NCBI GenBank assembly: GCA_018267825.1
Contig: JAFDXR010000001.1
Span: forward strand, 325,410 to 389,409
DNA: 64,000 nucleotides
From: Bacteroidota bacterium
GTDB lineage: Bacteria > Bacteroidota > Bacteroidia > B-17B0 > Aurantibacillaceae
Reading direction: 5' to 3'
In this document: piece after piece, positions 34,993 to 44,541 of the stretch
Numbering within the stretch: the first letter of the stretch is position 1
Layout: each line of letters starts with the position of its first letter
Notes under the pieces: generated by a model
Database searches by the model: none
What the model saw: the letters and a program-made list of their open reading frames with translations, nothing else
Told to the model about the DNA's origin: nothing
Position numbers and translations under genes: made by a program

Positions 34993-36621
34993 CTATGCGG
35001 CTCTCAATACTTTTGTTGATGTGGCGGCTTTACCTTTAGGTTTATGAGCCTCATGCTCTTCGATGGTTACTTTGCCTCCATCCATTTCATAATCGTGCTG
35101 AAAACCATGAAGCGCATGCAATGTCGTATGATCAATCACTTTACACGATGAAAGATCAATCGTTACATGTTTACCTTTCTCAATCGCATAAATTTTCTTC
35201 TTAAGTCCCAGGTAATTTGAGAATAAAGCATCACCGGTTACAATCACGGTAACATTATTCCCATCTTCTTTCATTGTCGAATTTGATTTAAAGAAGTTGG
35301 TAAGGCTCGCGCCGCTGAAAAGATTCAGCAGGAGTTCCAGTAAAATACCGCTTCCCACACCAATCAATAAATCCGTTGCCAGTGTCATGATAATGGTGAT
35401 GATAAAAATAATCAACTGGTCGCCACCGATATGCAACATATGTTTGAATTCTTTCGGACCAGCCAGGCGGTAACCGGCAAAAATAAGAAGTGCTGCCAGG
35501 GCCGAATTAGGAATCATTTCGATAACAGGCACTGCCACAAGAACTGCAATTAAAAGGAACAATCCATGAAAGAAATTTGCCCAACGTGTTTTAGCACCAA
35601 AGCCTACGTTGGCCGAACTACGAACCACTTCCGAGATCATGGGTAAACCGCCGATGATACCGCTTACGGCATTTCCGATACCAAGACCCGCAAGATCTTT
35701 ATTGGCATTGGATTTACGGTGGTATGGATCAAGACCATCGATCGCTTTCACTGTCAGTAAAGACTCAAGGCTACCGATAAGGGCATACAACACAACATAC
35801 TGGATGAAAACACCTGCATTGGTCGTCATCCCTGAAAAATCGACATTAATAAACTGTTTGCCTAAAATTTCTGTAATATGGCCCACTTTTACCAGTGAGT
35901 ATTTACTGATTGATTCGTCGGTTCCTACAGCATACATAATGCCTAATGGAATGGCGACAATAAGCACAACCAGTGGTCCGGGAATTTTTTTCAGGAAAGG
36001 TATTTTAACGTATGCAAAAAAGAACATAATACCCAGACTGATAGCACCTATGATCGCGAGGTGCGGACTCATATTGGCAAAAAAATCAGGAATATGCCCT
36101 GCAAGAGGAAGTACCTCATAACCTTTGTGTGTAATTGGATCTTTTGATAAAGCAGGGTCAGCACCCAATAATACAGGAATTTGTTTTATGATAATGATAA
36201 AACCGATAGCCGCCAGCATACCATGTATAGCCGCACCGGGAAAAAAATCAGCCAGGTTACCCAGTTTCAAAACCCCGAATAAAACCTGAACGAGGGCCGC
36301 TACAACAATACAACCCAGTGCCATGTGCCAGCCTTGTTCTCCCCCGCCAAATGCTTCAATAGAACCGGAAACAATAACGATTAATCCGGCAGCAGGACCT
36401 TTGATGGTGAGTCGGGAACCTGCAAAAAATGAGACCACAATACCACCGATAATCGCCGCAACAACGCCAAATATAGGATTCGGAAATCCGCTGGCTTTTG
36501 CAATACCCAAACTAAGTGGCAGTGCTAATAAGAAAACCATAAAGCCGGCCTGGAGGTCTCCCAGAAAATTCTCTTTTAAGCCTGCAATACCATCTTTTGG
36601 AATTTGATTGTTTTTTGACAT
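34993..36621 (-). CDS. SulP-family anion transporter with STAS domain
   Basis: The 542-residue transporter has about 12-14 transmembrane segments with DLQAGFMVFLLALPLSLGIAKA, AGSRLTIKGPAAGLIVIVSG, and VRSSANVGFGAKT, as in SulP proteins. The C-terminal 100 residues form a STAS domain (NNVTVIVTGDALFSNYLGLKK, ITIDLSSCKVIDHTTL-type, HALHGF). It is closely similar in layout to the SulP at 29230 but longer at the C-terminus. The end is rich in Lys and Thr (KPKGKAATSTKV). The substrate may be bicarbonate or sulfate; adjacent genes do not decide. Confidence 0.92.
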   Translation of the reverse strand: MSKNNQIPKDGIAGLKENFLGDLQAGFMVFLLALPLSLGIAKASGFPNPIFGVVAAIIGGIVVSFFAGSRLTIKGPAAGLIVIVSGSIEAFGGGEQGWHMALGCIVVAALVQVLFGVLKLGNLADFFPGAAIHGMLAAIGFIIIIKQIPVLLGADPALSKDPITHKGYEVLPLAGHIPDFFANMSPHLAIIGAISLGIMFFFAYVKIPFLKKIPGPLVVLIVAIPLGIMYAVGTDESISKYSLVKVGHITEILGKQFINVDFSGMTTNAGVFIQYVVLYALIGSLESLLTVKAIDGLDPYHRKSNANKDLAGLGIGNAVSGIIGGLPMISEVVRSSANVGFGAKTRWANFFHGLFLLIAVLVAVPVIEMIPNSALAALLIFAGYRLAGPKEFKHMLHIGGDQLIIFIITIIMTLATDLLIGVGSGILLELLLNLFSGASLTNFFKSNSTMKEDGNNVTVIVTGDALFSNYLGLKKKIYAIEKGKHVTIDLSSCKVIDHTTLHALHGFQHDYEMDGGKVTIEEHEAHKPKGKAATSTKVLRAA

Positions 36622-36633
36622 AGTTTTATTTTT

Positions 36634-37161
36634 TTAGTAATTACAATTAAAAAGGGGAGTGCAGGACAGTATATATGAATTTGATTTTTCGGTAACAAAG
36701 GAATTTAGCCTATTAAAACGTTCCGGATGGCGTAGTGACACAAAAGACCAGCATACCGGGTTTTTAAAAAACAAGATAGCATGACGAAATACATCCAAAC
36801 GACTAAGTGCAGAGCATATATTATTAAATGCCCCTGAAATTGAAGCAGTCTTAGCGTTTGTTTGGCCGTAGTTTTGAAAGTAGCCGATGTGGTAGAAAAA
36901 ACAAAAGAGTGATAGAGAACTGCTTAGCAAAGAAAAGCTGAAAGAGAGTTTTCTCATGCTTATTTCTACGTTTTTTATTTCGAACAACCCGGTAGCCACG
37001 TCTTTATTGAATATCTGAAAAGCTTTAATTGACCAAATTCCTGTTATAATGATAAACGCCGCGATTATAAAAAATCCCTCAAACTGAAGGCCTGCAACAG
37101 GAAATGATTTTTCAATCATTTGAACCGGTTGAAATGCCCATAGGTTGGTGATGTGCATCAT
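36634..37161 (-). CDS. Small putative membrane protein, unknown
   Basis: The 175-codon frame starts MMHITNLWAFQPVQMIEKSF and has a hydrophobic helix (FEGFFIIAAFIIITGIWSI), and a second at about 75-95 (FSFSLLSSSLSLFCFFYHI). The second half (RLDVFRHAILFFKNP onward) looks less like a real protein, so the gene may be shorter or frame-shifted. No family is recognised. It begins 112 nt downstream of the 122-residue ORF's stop and ends 12 nt before the SulP ATG. Confidence 0.4.
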   Translation of the reverse strand: MMHITNLWAFQPVQMIEKSFPVAGLQFEGFFIIAAFIIITGIWSIKAFQIFNKDVATGLFEIKNVEISMRKLSFSFSLLSSSLSLFCFFYHIGYFQNYGQTNAKTASISGAFNNICSALSRLDVFRHAILFFKNPVCWSFVSLRHPERFNRLNSFVTEKSNSYILSCTPLFNCNY

Positions 37162-37273
37162 GCGTTTATTTTTTTAATTGATAATCCGGATAAGAAGAAC
37201 ACACCTGCTGAAACCTGAACCGGGCAGGCAGCATGTCAGGAGTGGGTGGTTTTAAATCACCCGGAAATCTGGT

Positions 37274-37642
37274 CTAGATTCGGAAATTGTGCACGGAAAT
37301 GTAAATAGGATTGGCTTCCGCTAAGGAAACCTCCGTGTTCGCTACAGTAAGAGGTTGAATTTCTTCAATCTGGGCGAAAGAAAAGATAAAAGGAATGATA
37401 AATTCCTGAATGGTAAAAGCATCTTCAAAGTCACTTTCATTTTCTGACTCTGTGGCTTTGGCATTATTAAAGCTACTGGAAATATTAAGCCCGTTATCTG
37501 AGCTGGAAACCGTTTGATGTTTCATGGATAAAGAACCATCAAGCGGATTTGAATAAAACCCAAAAGCAATATTGAGAGATACTGAAAGCAGAAAACTGCT
37601 TAACAATAAAATACTCAGATATGTTGCTTTTTTAAATTTCAT
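37274..37642 (-). CDS. Small exported protein, unknown
   Basis: The 122-residue protein has a signal-like hydrophobic N-terminus (TYLSILLLSSFLLSVSLNIAFG), a Ser/Asn/Glu-rich middle (NNAKATESENESDFEDAF) and a short hydrophobic stretch (IQEFIIPFIFSFAQIEEI). It ends YISVHNFRI. No family is recognised. It parallels the 107-residue protein near the other SulP gene in size, location and acidic middle. It is first in the minus-strand unit leading to the SulP at 34993. Confidence 0.55.
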   Translation of the reverse strand: MKFKKATYLSILLLSSFLLSVSLNIAFGFYSNPLDGSLSMKHQTVSSSDNGLNISSSFNNAKATESENESDFEDAFTIQEFIIPFIFSFAQIEEIQPLTVANTEVSLAEANPIYISVHNFRI

Positions 37643-37734
37643 CCGGAAGGAAGGTACAGCTTTTAGGATACAAATTTAAACTAATATTTAAATGATGCTA
37701 ATGTTTAAAGAAAAATGTTAACATCATTTAACGC

Positions 37735-38274
37735 CTAGTTATTGGTATAGGAAGGTGGCGGACTTTTCTTCATGAAAACAGCGCACATAAAGGCTGTAGT
37801 CACTGAAAAAAGAAGGAAAGGTACCATTTTAAATGTCACATACTTAAATGGCGACAGGGTTTGAATATTCTGAATCTGGTCGTTAATAATCTTCGCATAC
37901 TGCTCCTGTTTCAAATCCGCGTGACTCTTCAGAATGTTCAGAAACGTCTCACTGTTGTAGTATACAGCGGCAATGTCTTTCCATTTCCACTCCAGTTCTA
38001 TGTAATGATATACACTGATTATAAGGATAGCCAGTATAGCCGTTTGCAGGCCGGTGCGGAGTGCTTCTTTACCACCAATAAAGCCGCCGTTCTGTATACG
38101 GCTTTGGCGAATCGCCAGCCAGATAAACGGAAGTACGAGAAGTACAGAAATTATTTGCGACCACTTGAATCCGAAATTGGTAATAGCAAAACCACCCAGG
38201 ACAATGATCAGTTTAAATACAATAACCAGGAGGCCGCAGATCAGGCCGAAAACCAGCGCTGTTGATTTTTTCAT
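37735..38274 (-). CDS. DUF4199-domain membrane protein
   Basis: The 179-residue protein has four hydrophobic helices: ALVFGLICGLLVIVFKLIIVLGG, ISVLLVLPFIWLAIRQ, LQTAILAILIISVYHYI and VPFLLFSVTTAFMCAVF. The GGFIGGKEALRTGLQTAIL loop is typical of DUF4199. Function is unknown. It lies 6 nt downstream of rho, on the same strand, a likely operon. Confidence 0.82.
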   Translation of the reverse strand: MKKSTALVFGLICGLLVIVFKLIIVLGGFAITNFGFKWSQIISVLLVLPFIWLAIRQSRIQNGGFIGGKEALRTGLQTAILAILIISVYHYIELEWKWKDIAAVYYNSETFLNILKSHADLKQEQYAKIINDQIQNIQTLSPFKYVTFKMVPFLLFSVTTAFMCAVFMKKSPPPSYTNN

Positions 38275-38280
38275 AATCCC

Positions 38281-39852
38281 TTATCCGTTCATGCTGATTA
38301 AAAATTCTTCATTGCTCTGTGTTTTGCCCATACGATCGAGCAGGAACTCCATTGCTTCCTGTGGATTCATATCGCCCAGGTGTTTACGTAATATCCAGAG
38401 ACGTTGCAGGGTATCTTTATCCAGTAACAGATCGTCGCGGCGGGTCGAAGAAGCCAGTAAGTCAATAGCCGGGTAAATACGGCGGTTAGCCAGTTTACGA
38501 TCGAGCTGAAGCTCCATGTTACCGGTACCTTTAAACTCTTCGAAAATAACCTCATCCATTTTTGATCCCGTTTCAGTAAGCGCTGTTGCCAGAATCGTAA
38601 GTGAACCTCCGTTCTCGATTTTACGGGCCGCCCCGAAAAACCGTTTTGGTTTCTGAAGTGCTGTTGCTTCCACACCACCCGATAATACCTTACCGCTGGC
38701 CGGCGCTACAGTATTGTAAGCCCTTGCCATACGTGTAATACTATCCAGCAGGATGACAACATCGTGTCCGCACTCAACCATGCGCTTGGCTTTCTCAAGC
38801 ACAATGTTGGCAATCTTAACATGTTTCTCAGCCGGCTCATCAAAGGTCGAGGATACAACCTCAGCTTTCACACTGCGGGCCATATCCGTTACCTCTTCCG
38901 GACGTTCGTCGATCAATAAAATGATCAGGTAAATTTCAGGATGGTTATATGCAATGGCATTGGCCACATCTTTCAGCAACATGGTCTTACCTGTTTTAGG
39001 CTGGGCCACGATTAAACCGCGCTGGCCTTTTCCGATCGGGGAAAATAAATCCATCACACGTGTGCTGAGCGAGCTTTGCGGGTGACCGGTCAGTTTTATT
39101 TTTTCATTTGGAAATAAAGGTGTCAGAAAATCAAATGGTACACGGTCTCTTACATAAGAAGGTTCGCGACCATTGATGCTCTCTACTTTTACCAGCGGAA
39201 AATATTTTTCACCGTCTTTTGGCGGACGAATACCACCTCTGACAGCATCACCGGTTTTAAGTCCGAATAATTTGATCTGCGATTGCGATACATATACATC
39301 ATCCGGTGAGTTCAGGTAGTTATAATCGGCGCTGCGCAGAAATCCATAACCATCGGGCATGATTTCGAGCACACCTTCACCAACGGCAATACCATCAAAA
39401 TTATAATAAACACGCTCCTGTTTCTGATGTGTCTTCTCTTCGTGTTGCTCTTTTGGCATTACAAAATCAGACTCTTCATTCTGAGCAGGACCATTGTTGG
39501 TTTCTGCGGCTGAGAATTTAGATTCGCTGGTTTCGGTATTTACAACGGGTTGCACAACCGGTTCAATAATTTCTTCTTCTGCAATAGGATCAGAAATAGC
39601 ATCTTCGATAATCGGTTCCAGGCGAACACGTTTGGCGCGCTTAACGTCTTTCTCCTCTTTCCGGTCTTCTTTACCGTTTTTCTGAAACTCACCGAAAACC
39701 TGGCCGGCCAATGCAGGATTGGCTGTCTGGGCATCAATAATTTTCAAAACAAGATCACCTTTTGCCAGTCCTTTAACATCTACGGCGAAACGCTTTGCAA
39801 TTTCCTTCAGTTGCGGCAAAGTGCGACCGCTCAAATCCATGACTTCAAACAT
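38281..39852 (-). CDS. rho: Transcription termination factor Rho
   Basis: The 523-residue hexameric helicase has an N-terminal Rho_N domain ([18 protein letters not shown]), an acidic low-complexity insert of about 100 residues ([20 protein letters not shown] to [11 protein letters not shown]), an RNA-binding cold-shock-like domain ([30 protein letters not shown]), and the ATPase core with Walker [23 protein letters not shown], and [14 protein letters not shown]. The insert between Rho_N and the RNA-binding domain is common in Bacteroidota. The start is the ATG at 39852 (MFEVMDLSG); a second Met is 4 codons later. A 225-bp leader separates it from the gene upstream. Confidence 0.97.
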   Translation of the reverse strand: MFEVMDLSGRTLPQLKEIAKRFAVDVKGLAKGDLVLKIIDAQTANPALAGQVFGEFQKNGKEDRKEEKDVKRAKRVRLEPIIEDAISDPIAEEEIIEPVVQPVVNTETSESKFSAAETNNGPAQNEESDFVMPKEQHEEKTHQKQERVYYNFDGIAVGEGVLEIMPDGYGFLRSADYNYLNSPDDVYVSQSQIKLFGLKTGDAVRGGIRPPKDGEKYFPLVKVESINGREPSYVRDRVPFDFLTPLFPNEKIKLTGHPQSSLSTRVMDLFSPIGKGQRGLIVAQPKTGKTMLLKDVANAIAYNHPEIYLIILLIDERPEEVTDMARSVKAEVVSSTFDEPAEKHVKIANIVLEKAKRMVECGHDVVILLDSITRMARAYNTVAPASGKVLSGGVEATALQKPKRFFGAARKIENGGSLTILATALTETGSKMDEVIFEEFKGTGNMELQLDRKLANRRIYPAIDLLASSTRRDDLLLDKDTLQRLWILRKHLGDMNPQEAMEFLLDRMGKTQSNEEFLISMNG

Positions 39853-40077
39853 ATTGAAATGATTAAATAGAAACTATTAAGTATGTAAGTATTGTTATTA
39901 TGTTTCTGCTGATTTAATTAACCACAAGAACATGTGGTATAGAAACGACAGTGCAAGTATAAGTATTAATTTGAATAACGCAAAAAAAGAGATCTATTTT
40001 TCCGTATGGGGCTACCCCCTCCTGCCCCTCTGTTTAACGAAAAGCAGGCCATACAACAAACTCCATGTTCAAAAACC

Positions 40078-40551
40078 TTATTTTACTGATGTTTCAAGGT
40101 ATCTGGCAAGCCAACTCTCCTTTAATGGAACTTCCCAGCCGGTGCTCAGTTCTGTTGAATGTATGATGGTATTATTATAAACAATCGTTTCCGGGTGAAT
40201 GCTGTTATTGGCCAGAAGTGCCCTGATTTCAGTCTGAGGCGCCACCTTCACGGCTCCTTCTGCATCCAGGTAAGCCACCAGCAAGCGGTTCAGCAACTCA
40301 ATACCAAATTGTTCCTCCAGTTGTTTCACAAACCGCAATTGCTTGTCAATGCTGCATCCGCTGGCATTGTATTTTTGTTCATTCACTTTTATAATCAGAA
40401 AGCGGTCATGTTTCAGTTCATAAGAAGCATCGAGGCTCACGTCATGTGCAGTCCAGTGCGACACAAAACCCTGGCACATATTCTTAAACTCATTCCATTG
40501 AGTATCAGCCAGTGGTTTACTGAGTGTATATATCCAAATACGTTCGTTCAT
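40078..40551 (-). CDS. Conserved Bacteroidota protein, unknown
   Basis: The 157-residue cytoplasmic protein starts MNERIWIYTLSKPLAD. It has FVSHWTAHDVSLDASYELKHDRFLIIKV and SGCSIDKQLRFVKQLEEQFG, a pattern I recognise from a small family in Bacteroidota sometimes mislabelled as an ABC transporter ATPase. It has no P-loop, so that label is not supported. Function is unknown. It is upstream of rho on the same strand, with its own leader between. Confidence 0.75.
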   Translation of the reverse strand: MNERIWIYTLSKPLADTQWNEFKNMCQGFVSHWTAHDVSLDASYELKHDRFLIIKVNEQKYNASGCSIDKQLRFVKQLEEQFGIELLNRLLVAYLDAEGAVKVAPQTEIRALLANNSIHPETIVYNNTIIHSTELSTGWEVPLKESWLARYLETSVK

Positions 40552-40621
40552 GTAATAAAGATACGCATAAATCTATTCCTGTATTTCTTCATTTTGGCAG
40601 CACTCGTGGAGTTCCATTAAC

Positions 40622-40653
40622 AAAAAAAGCCCGCGACAAAAGTGTCGCGGGCT
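40622..40653 (-). terminator. Rho-independent terminator after the type A cargo gene
   Basis: On the minus strand GCCCGCGACA and TGTCGCGGGC pair perfectly (10 bp) around a 4-nt loop, followed by a T7 run. It lies 20 nt after the stop of the 1213-residue cargo gene. Confidence 0.92.
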
Positions 40654-40672
40654 CTGCAATCTCTTTAAAGTC

Positions 40673-43600
40673 TTATTCTTTGGCTATTTTCCTGGTGAGA
40701 TTTCCACCGGGTGTTTCTATCACAATGGTGTAAATAGCTTTCGACAGAGTGCTTATATCAATAGACATATTTCTCTCTGAGTCGCCGGGCTGCATAAATA
40801 CAATATCGCCCAATACATTATAAATACTTACTTTCCGGATATCATACTGCGATTTCACAAACAGAAAATCGTTGGCCGGATTCGGTGATAATACGATGTT
40901 TTTTTCCAGCTCTGCTTTTTGCACTGTAGTCACAACACTACCCAGGTTATTTTTCACGTTCGATTTCGATTTGGCGTATGTCTGTGCCATTGGCGATGTT
41001 GGCTTGGCTATCGGCGTACAGCTGAAGCCCTGCGCCTCTACCCTCCACGATGCCGTCGATTGGTATGTACCGTACTGCGGATCGTTCAGTATATTCTGAG
41101 TTCCGGCTACGGAAGTAACCACATGCCATGTACCATTACTGTTATCATCCCGCATCAGGTCAAACTGTGTAACCGGCGTCAATGCCTGACCTTCCACATC
41201 ATAAGAGTTCCAGGTAAACGAACCTGCATTATTCACAAAATAAATACTGTTGTGGTATGGGCTCAATGCGCTCAGGTTTCCGCAGCTGTCTTTGAGCTGA
41301 AGTTTATAGCGGTATGTACCGGCATTTGGGTTACCATTCGCAGGACCAATCGTACGTACGGTATCTATAAACTGGCTGAGCACGCCATAAGGTTGTCCAC
41401 CTATTTTCACATAGTTATTGGTGCTTACCTCGCGGTATACAAAGAAACTGTCGACATGCATGTAACTTGTCTTATCCCAGAAAATAATATTATTGGCAGA
41501 TGTACTATCGACACTCACCATACAGATCTGTGGAGCCGATGCTCCGCTTACATTCACACTGATGCTGTCGGCAATACCGTTTCCGCAACTGTTGGTTCCG
41601 TATACCACAATGTAGTGTCCTCCCAGGGCCGTACTACTGCTATAATTTACTTTAATGGTATCTGCGCCATTGCCACCAACCACAGAAACACCTGAAGGCA
41701 GGTTCCAGGTATAGGCACTGGCATTATTGATCGTATTCACAGTATATTTAATACTTCCCGGTACCGGGCATAGTTCAACATTGTTTTGTCCGCTGGCATT
41801 GTATGCTGAACCCGGCAATGGATTTACAGTGATCTGCAGCAGGGTTGTATCGCCCATACCACAGGCATTTGAGCCGTATACCGAAATCTGGCCATGTGCA
41901 GCAGCATTGGCACCGATGTTCATGGTGAATGTATTTTGCGTGGTGGTCTGAACGCCGTTCATATCTGTCCACACATACGATGCAGCGCTGCTGATAGGGC
42001 TTATACTATAGGTCACGTTATTCTGTCCCTGGCACACGGTAGCCGCACCGCTGATAGTTGTTCCTCCCGAATATGGCAATGGGCTCACTACCACGGCGAG
42101 TGATGATGTGGCACTGGAACCGCATGAATTACCGGCAATCACGGTGATGTTTCCGCTTTGCGCATGATTTCCGAATAAAGCTGCAATAGAAGTAGCCGAC
42201 GGATACGACGGTATACTTACCCCCGAAGGAACCGTCCATGAATATCCTGTAGCATTGGTAACAGCACCCACTGAATAAATAAACTGATTAGGATTACCTG
42301 CACAGATACCGGTGGTATTGCCTGCAATGGCGCCCGGGGTTGCCGGCGCACCGATAACCTGGATAACCTGTGTTTTGATGTAATCCAGGCCTGTGGCATT
42401 GCTGTGTGTTTTCAACTGAACTGAATATGTACCAACCGATGTATAGGTTTTCACAGGGTTTTGAAGGGTAGATGTATAATTGGCTGTGCCTGTGAAATTA
42501 AAATCCCAGTTCCAGCTGTTTGCACTCACCGAAAGGTCTGTAAAATTAACAGGGCTGTTTACGCACACCTTCGTTGGTCCTGCATCGCTTGTAGGGCCGT
42601 AAGAGAAATTGGCAGATGGGGTACAGGCCGGGTTATTGAAGTCCGCGATCAGGATCATGGTATCGCGCTTCGCCGGGCATACACTGCCATTGCGAACCAC
42701 TGTCCAGATAAATTTATAGGTATTGGGTGTTGAACCGAATAATCCTGTAACCGAAGTGCTGTTTACTGTAGGATTACTTACTGCCGGAGCAGGCGAACCT
42801 ATATAAGTCCAGGTGCCGGCATCGCCTCCGCTGAGTGCTGTTGCATTTAAGAAACCGGTTGTTCCGCATACAATGTTCTGATCAGGTCCTGCATTTGGTG
42901 CAGCCGGCTGCTGGTTCACGGTAATGTTGAATAATGAAGCGGCGCCATTGCCACAACCATTTGTATTGATCGGGTATACGGAGATTTGACCATTACCCGT
43001 TGTAGATGCGGTTGCCACTGTGATCTGGTTTGTTGTAGCGCCGGCAGTTACTGTAAATCCCGATGGAACTGTCCATACATAACCGGTTGTATTGGCCGTA
43101 GGTGCTATGCTGTAATTTGGTGTACTCACACCGGCACAAATCGTTGTTGCTCCCGATATTGCTCCAGCAGCCGATGGCTTTGGTTTTACCGTTACCGAAA
43201 ATGTTCTGGTGGTGATGTTATTCACCGACCAGCCATCATCCACTGTGACCGTAATAACAGCAGTACCATACTGCCCGGCTGCCGGTGTAAAGTATAAAGA
43301 CGCGGTGCTGTTAGGGTTTACATAACTGATGCCTGGATTCGGAATTAAAGAGGTATTGCCGGATGAAGCTGTAATACTCAGGTTCTGGGTTTCGTTGGTA
43401 GAACCGTCGGATAAACCGGAAATGCTCACCACCTGTTGAACCGCGTCCTGGCAAACGGTTACAGAAGAAATCGCATTTACAGTCGGCGCCACATTCAGTG
43501 TATTGAACGTGTATGTATCGCAGGAATTATACATCCTGGAATTATAGTCGTATGAAGAAGATGTAGAATAACTCCCCGGAATGTACTCAAAATCGTTTAC

Positions 43601-44314
43601 CTGGTAGGTTGTAGCCCCGGCCAGACCACTCACCGTCATGGTGGTTCCCGAACCGTCGTAAATAGCATAAGCTGAGCCAACCAGTGCTCCTGAACCGTAA
43701 TTTACGTTTGAGGCATAATAGTGGCCGTTGGCAGGAGCACCGGGCGATACGCTGGCCGGAGCGAGGGTAAGGAAACGATAACCGCTTCCTGCCGAAAAAT
43801 TGATTGTTGCTGATGACCCGCTAATCCCGGTAACTGAGTTGAGAGAACTACACGTAGCGGGTAAAGCCGCCAGTGTATTAAACTGAAGAGTACTCACAGA
43901 ATAATTCGAGTTATAATAGTAAATCCCCAGAAGTGTGTTGTACTCATATACATAACAATCGTAAAGGGTATTTGGCGTGAGGTTGTATACATAAACTGCG
44001 TTGCCGGTTCCTTTGTAAACTACATAATTATCCACAGCGCCATTTACTGTAGAGCCAGATCCGTAGCTTGCACTGGCCGAATAGTTTGTTGAGTTATTAG
44101 ACGGCACATACCCCGCACTGGAGTTCTTACGGATCACAACCATGCAATTCTGTCCATTTCCGCGGGTCCAGCTGATCGAAACAGCTGTTCCTGAAAACTT
44201 ATAGGACATTTGCACATTGGAGGCCTGAACAGTAGGAGCCTGGGCCATCAGGGGGCGTTGATAGGCCAGGAAAGCAATAAATAATACACTAAAAAGGTAG
44301 ATGTGTTTTTTCAT
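40673..44314 (-). CDS. Giant secreted protein with T9SS type A sorting domain
   Basis: The 1213-residue protein has a signal peptide (HIYLFSVLFIAFLAYQRPLMAQ). It contains two fibronectin-III-like modules at about 30-275 (SISWTRGNGQNCMVVIRK), an Ig-like region (SSVTVCQDAVQQVVSI), several PKD/SprB-type modules (AISGATTICAGVSTP, AGNTTGICAGNP, SGAATVCQGQNN), a PKD-like domain near 600 (PVNFTDLSVSANSWNWDF), and a type A sorting domain in the last 80 residues (IVLSPNPANDFLFVKSQYD, VSIYNVLGDIVFMQPG, LTRKIAKE). It is expected to be exported by the type IX system. Strong terminator after its stop. The role is inferred to be surface adhesion or matrix. Confidence 0.88.
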   Translation of the reverse strand: MKKHIYLFSVLFIAFLAYQRPLMAQAPTVQASNVQMSYKFSGTAVSISWTRGNGQNCMVVIRKNSSAGYVPSNNSTNYSASASYGSGSTVNGAVDNYVVYKGTGNAVYVYNLTPNTLYDCYVYEYNTLLGIYYYNSNYSVSTLQFNTLAALPATCSSLNSVTGISGSSATINFSAGSGYRFLTLAPASVSPGAPANGHYYASNVNYGSGALVGSAYAIYDGSGTTMTVSGLAGATTYQVNDFEYIPGSYSTSSSYDYNSRMYNSCDTYTFNTLNVAPTVNAISSVTVCQDAVQQVVSISGLSDGSTNETQNLSITASSGNTSLIPNPGISYVNPNSTASLYFTPAAGQYGTAVITVTVDDGWSVNNITTRTFSVTVKPKPSAAGAISGATTICAGVSTPNYSIAPTANTTGYVWTVPSGFTVTAGATTNQITVATASTTGNGQISVYPINTNGCGNGAASLFNITVNQQPAAPNAGPDQNIVCGTTGFLNATALSGGDAGTWTYIGSPAPAVSNPTVNSTSVTGLFGSTPNTYKFIWTVVRNGSVCPAKRDTMILIADFNNPACTPSANFSYGPTSDAGPTKVCVNSPVNFTDLSVSANSWNWDFNFTGTANYTSTLQNPVKTYTSVGTYSVQLKTHSNATGLDYIKTQVIQVIGAPATPGAIAGNTTGICAGNPNQFIYSVGAVTNATGYSWTVPSGVSIPSYPSATSIAALFGNHAQSGNITVIAGNSCGSSATSSLAVVVSPLPYSGGTTISGAATVCQGQNNVTYSISPISSAASYVWTDMNGVQTTTQNTFTMNIGANAAAHGQISVYGSNACGMGDTTLLQITVNPLPGSAYNASGQNNVELCPVPGSIKYTVNTINNASAYTWNLPSGVSVVGGNGADTIKVNYSSSTALGGHYIVVYGTNSCGNGIADSISVNVSGASAPQICMVSVDSTSANNIIFWDKTSYMHVDSFFVYREVSTNNYVKIGGQPYGVLSQFIDTVRTIGPANGNPNAGTYRYKLQLKDSCGNLSALSPYHNSIYFVNNAGSFTWNSYDVEGQALTPVTQFDLMRDDNSNGTWHVVTSVAGTQNILNDPQYGTYQSTASWRVEAQGFSCTPIAKPTSPMAQTYAKSKSNVKNNLGSVVTTVQKAELEKNIVLSPNPANDFLFVKSQYDIRKVSIYNVLGDIVFMQPGDSERNMSIDISTLSKAIYTIVIETPGGNLTRKIAKE

Positions 44315-44377
44315 GAATAAAAGGTTGGTTTATAATTGAAGGAATTTTTTTACTACTTCATTACTTAAAAGACAGAT

Positions 44378-44385
44378 CAAAATTA
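44378..44385 (-). promoter_or_regulatory. -7 promoter box for the type A cargo gene
   Basis: TAATTTTG on the minus strand fits TAnnTTTG and lies 64 nt before the ATG at 44314. No TTTG was identified at the -33 distance. Confidence 0.4.
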
Positions 44386-44541
44386 CTAAAAGTTGCCTGA
44401 GGGGGGCGGTTGTTGAAAAAGTGTAATTAAATGAAAATCAATTATTTAAAAACACAAAAATGAAAAAACTGATAAATATTAGCTTTTTACACGCCCAAAA
44501 CAGGCGTTTATCTGCTCAAAAAAGAAATTAATCGATAAAAA

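Noticed and set aside
40078..40551. Annotation as an ABC transporter ATPase
   Set aside because: Proteins of this family sometimes carry that name, but no Walker A, Walker B or ABC signature is present.
40919..41695. 258-codon frame antisense to the type A cargo gene
   Set aside because: The translation is rich in Cys, His and Arg with no domain, and the opposite strand has a convincing secreted protein with a sorting domain.
44460..44531. 23-codon plus-strand frame between the cargo gene and the MT-GT2 gene
   Set aside because: It is short, has no promoter or conserved context and no hydrophobic or charged pattern of interest.
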